This document shows, piece by piece, positions 62,333-64,000 of a DNA stretch of 64,000 nucleotides (within the stretch, counting starts at the first letter, position 1; each line of letters starts with the position of its first letter). Position numbers and translations under genes: made by a program. Under the pieces are notes generated by a model. It did no database searches, had not been told where the DNA came from, and saw only the letters and a list, made by a program, of their open reading frames with translations. Source of the DNA: an uncultured Pseudomonadota bacterium (GTDB lineage: Bacteria > Pseudomonadota > Gammaproteobacteria > Steroidobacterales > Steroidobacteraceae); NCBI GenBank assembly GCA_903884235.1, contig CAISEB010000030.1, forward strand, positions 98,500 to 162,499, in the 5' to 3' direction.

Positions 62333-62543
62333 TTTTCCCGCGATTCCGGCGCCAGGGAATACCGTCAATCGATGCGGAAGATAGCGAAATCCGCTGTAAA
62401 TAAAGGTCTCGCAGGCATCGCGCATCGCCGGCCTTCGGGATTTGTGGAGTTCTTTACGCTCCGCGCGGATTGATGGGTGATGTGGCTTCGTGTCGGTCAG
62501 GGTCCCACGAGTTGCTCGCGGGCACACCGGGGTATCCTGGGGC

Positions 62544-62558
62544 AAAACTGGCAAAAAC
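62544..62558 (+). repeat. Repeat C, copy 2
   Basis: AAAACTGGCAAAAAC, identical to 51282-51296. Confidence 0.5.
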
Positions 62559-62798
62559 CCGGCTCCTCAGGCGAACGGATCGCCTCAGCCTGTACGCGGG
62601 CGCTGAAGTTTGGGCGGAAATGTCGAATGTCCCGCGAGCCCAATCAATACCCTACGGCGCCGGTTGGCGCGCAGAGCGCTATTCAGGCGCCAATTTACAT
62701 AATAGTCTTCGGGCAAATTGGAAACACTATTAAAATCATTAGCTTGCAGTCGCTCGAAACGACGTACGGCCCGCCCCAGATTTGAAGTATTTTCTCAT

Positions 62799-62817
62799 AT
62801 CGTAGCCGGACTACGAT
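62799..62817. promoter_or_regulatory. abiE operator, inverted repeat 1
   Basis: ATCGTAG-CCGGA-CTACGAT, 7-base arms. The same half-sites recur at 62864-62881. AbiEi antitoxins bind two inverted repeats upstream of their operon to repress it. A TTGACA hexamer at 62819-62824 lies directly after. Confidence 0.65.
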
Positions 62818-62863
62818 GTTGACAATTTTCCTAAGTGGCCTTCAATTTCGTAAAGTGCTATAA

Positions 62864-62881
62864 ATCGTAGCGTGGCTACGA
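62864..62881. promoter_or_regulatory. abiE operator, inverted repeat 2, covering the start codon
   Basis: ATCGTAG-CGTGG-CTACGA spans the GTG start of abiEi at 62872. TATAAA at 62859-62864 is a possible -10 box; if so the transcript would start at or next to the GTG and be leaderless. Confidence 0.6.
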
Positions 62882-63609
62882 CATCAAAAAACAAACTAAA
62901 TGACCTATACAGGCAATGGCCGCCAGGGACACCTATGGCGTCCCAAGACTTGGCCAGTCGGGGCATATCCGCTGATCTCGCCGTGCACTACGCCAAGGCA
63001 GCCTGGTTAGTCCGCCTCGCTCACGGCGTATACGGCCGACCAGGTGACTCCCTCGCGCTGCATCCCTGCCTACGATTCTTGGAGCGAAGCGCACCGGGGC
63101 TGCATGTTGGTGGAAGGACCGCGCTGGATTGGTATGGCATACGGCAATACGTTTCGCAGCGACCGGTCACCGAGCTCTATGGTTGGAATGCGTCGAAGCT
63201 TCCCGAGTGGTTCACGAAACATTTTCCCGCCGAGTACCACCGAAAACGCCTCTTCAAGGAAGAGCCCAACGCACCCCTGCACGCGACATCGTTCGAAAGG
63301 CAGGCAGATGCGCCCCACGTATCGGAACCGGAAAGGGCGCTGCTCGAAGTGCTGAGCGATGTGGGCGTGCGCCAGCCACTGCAAGAAGCGCGGGAGCTCA
63401 CGCAGGGTACCCATACTCTCCGCGCCAATGTCCTGATGGAGCTTTTGCGCTTATGTGTGAGTATCAAGACAGTGCGTTTGTGCCTGAATATAGGCAAAGA
63501 ACTCAGGTTACCTTGGTCATCGAAACTCGATCCAACCGAGTTGCCGCTGGGTAGCGAGCGTCCCTGGGTGTCTCGTTCGTCCGATGGCTTGCTTGTTCTG
63601 AAGCGATGA
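62872..63609 (+). CDS. AbiEi-type antitoxin (type IV toxin-antitoxin, transcriptional repressor)
   Basis: 245 residues from GTG 62872. The N-terminal winged-helix matches AbiEi_3-type proteins: NKLNDLYRQWPPGTPMASQDLASRGISADLAVHYAKAAWLVRLAHGVYGRPGD. The rest contains VGGRTALDWYGI and EPERALLEVLSDV, which also occur in this family. It should neutralise AbiEii and repress its own promoter through the two inverted repeats. No ribosome site is present before the GTG. It overlaps the AbiEii gene by 4 bases (ATGA). Confidence 0.85.
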   Translation: MATTSKNKLNDLYRQWPPGTPMASQDLASRGISADLAVHYAKAAWLVRLAHGVYGRPGDSLALHPCLRFLERSAPGLHVGGRTALDWYGIRQYVSQRPVTELYGWNASKLPEWFTKHFPAEYHRKRLFKEEPNAPLHATSFERQADAPHVSEPERALLEVLSDVGVRQPLQEARELTQGTHTLRANVLMELLRLCVSIKTVRLCLNIGKELRLPWSSKLDPTELPLGSERPWVSRSSDGLLVLKR

Positions 63610-64000
63610 ACCGCGAGTACCTCGAGACCGCGCGTTTACTGATCCAGGTAGCACCACTGGCCTTCGTTGACGATCAGTTTGGACTCAAGGGCGGTACGGC
63701 GATCAATTTGTTTCTTCGGGACATGCCCCGATTGTCAGTTGATTTGGATTTAGTCTTTACCGATCACGCTGTCGGACGGAAGGAAGCGATTGCCCGAATC
63801 AACGCCGCTGTCAGAGACGCGGCAGATCGCTTGCGAGCACGGCGGTTCGAGGTTTATGTACCCGAGGCCGGGGGTGACGGCGAGACGAAACTGATGGTTC
63901 GAAGTGGCCCTGCCGAGGTTTAGGTCGAGATCAATACGGTCATGCGTGGTACGGTTCATCGCGTGCGTCGCGCCAACTTGACGCCCTTGGCCCGCGATAC
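63606..64000 (+). pseudogene. AbiEii-type nucleotidyltransferase toxin, interrupted by an amber codon and cut by the window edge
   Basis: Starts MNREYLETARLLIQVAPLAF and carries the nucleotidyltransferase signature GGTAINLF...SVDLDLVF, as in AbiEii/AbiGii toxins. After 105 codons a TAG stands at 63921-63923, but the same frame continues with family-like sequence (VEINTVMRGTVHRVRRANL) to the window edge. AAG to TAG would explain it. The toxin is probably inactive unless the base is an error; the C-terminal catalytic parts lie outside the window. Confidence 0.8.

Larger units (their letters stand above)
61921..62871. other. Non-coding stretch of repeats and element ends
   Basis: 951 bases without a convincing gene. 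It contains the second guaA tail (62171-62200), two copies each of repeat modules A and B, one copy of repeat C (62544-62558), and the AbiEi operators at the end. A frame 62187-62384 (66 codons) is open but resembles nothing I recognise. Composition is more AT-rich after 62700. I see no tRNA and no integrase fragment. Confidence 0.6.

Noticed and set aside
62187..62384. 66-codon open frame starting in the second guaA tail
   Set aside because: Starts within the att-like core, includes repeats A and B, and resembles no protein I recognise.

Overview
The window looks like chromosomal DNA of a GC-rich gammaproteobacterium. The evidence is gene order: xerD-dsbC, queA-tgt-yajC-secD-secF, suhB/trmJ next to a cysteine desulfurase and iscA, ndk-rlmN-pilF-rodZ-hisS-yfgM-bamB-der, and xseA/guaB-guaA are all gammaproteobacterial neighbourhoods. 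A large NAD-glutamate dehydrogenase, a guanidinobutyrase-type ureohydrolase and an H-NOX gas sensor point to a free-living aerobe or facultative bacterium of the Xanthomonadales/Nevskiales type, but the family cannot be fixed from the sequence alone.

Layout. 1-14.7 kb, all minus strand: catabolism and redox (partial NAD-GDH, MarR regulator, ZapE, GbuA-like ureohydrolase, GST, ETF-ubiquinone oxidoreductase, two M16 peptidase-like proteins, two short-chain dehydrogenases, thiolase, a single-domain receiver). 14.8-19.4 kb: a signalling cluster made of an H-NOX protein, a histidine kinase with an HNOBA domain and three PAS-like segments, an HTH-receiver protein, a receiver that has lost its phosphoacceptor Asp, and a CsrA with a long tail. 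19.4-25.5 kb: plsC-like gene, xerD, dsbC, fdxA, Nudix hydrolase, tRNA-Leu(CAA), queA and tgt. 25.6-33 kb: yajC (with an in-frame amber codon), secD, secF, terC-like gene, kup and an APC permease. 33-36.6 kb: suhB, trmJ and a reduced Fe-S operon (desulfurase, one-cysteine IscU-like protein, IscA). 36.7-48 kb: ndk, rlmN, pilF, rodZ, hisS, yfgM, bamB, der, a two-component pair and xseA. 48.1-51.2 kb: guaB-guaA.

From the last codons of guaA onward the DNA changes character. A second guaA-like 3' end, encoding P-E-T-I-E-W-E-stop, lies at 62.17-62.20 kb in the same orientation, so the roughly 11 kb between looks like a genomic island inserted at guaA. Its cargo is a probable copper-storage protein divergent from a Met-rich secreted protein, then a long co-directional run: TonB, PepSY-TM protein, TonB-dependent siderophore receptor, second PepSY-TM protein, secreted alpha/beta hydrolase, S46 peptidase and a GNAT acetyltransferase. 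This reads as a self-contained metallophore capture, reduction and processing unit with its own TonB. No integrase is visible. Imperfect short repeats (modules A, B, C below) flank or follow the second guaA tail, suggesting a second element in tandem, whose visible part carries an AbiEi/AbiEii toxin-antitoxin pair with two inverted-repeat operators; the AbiEii frame contains an amber codon and then runs off the window.
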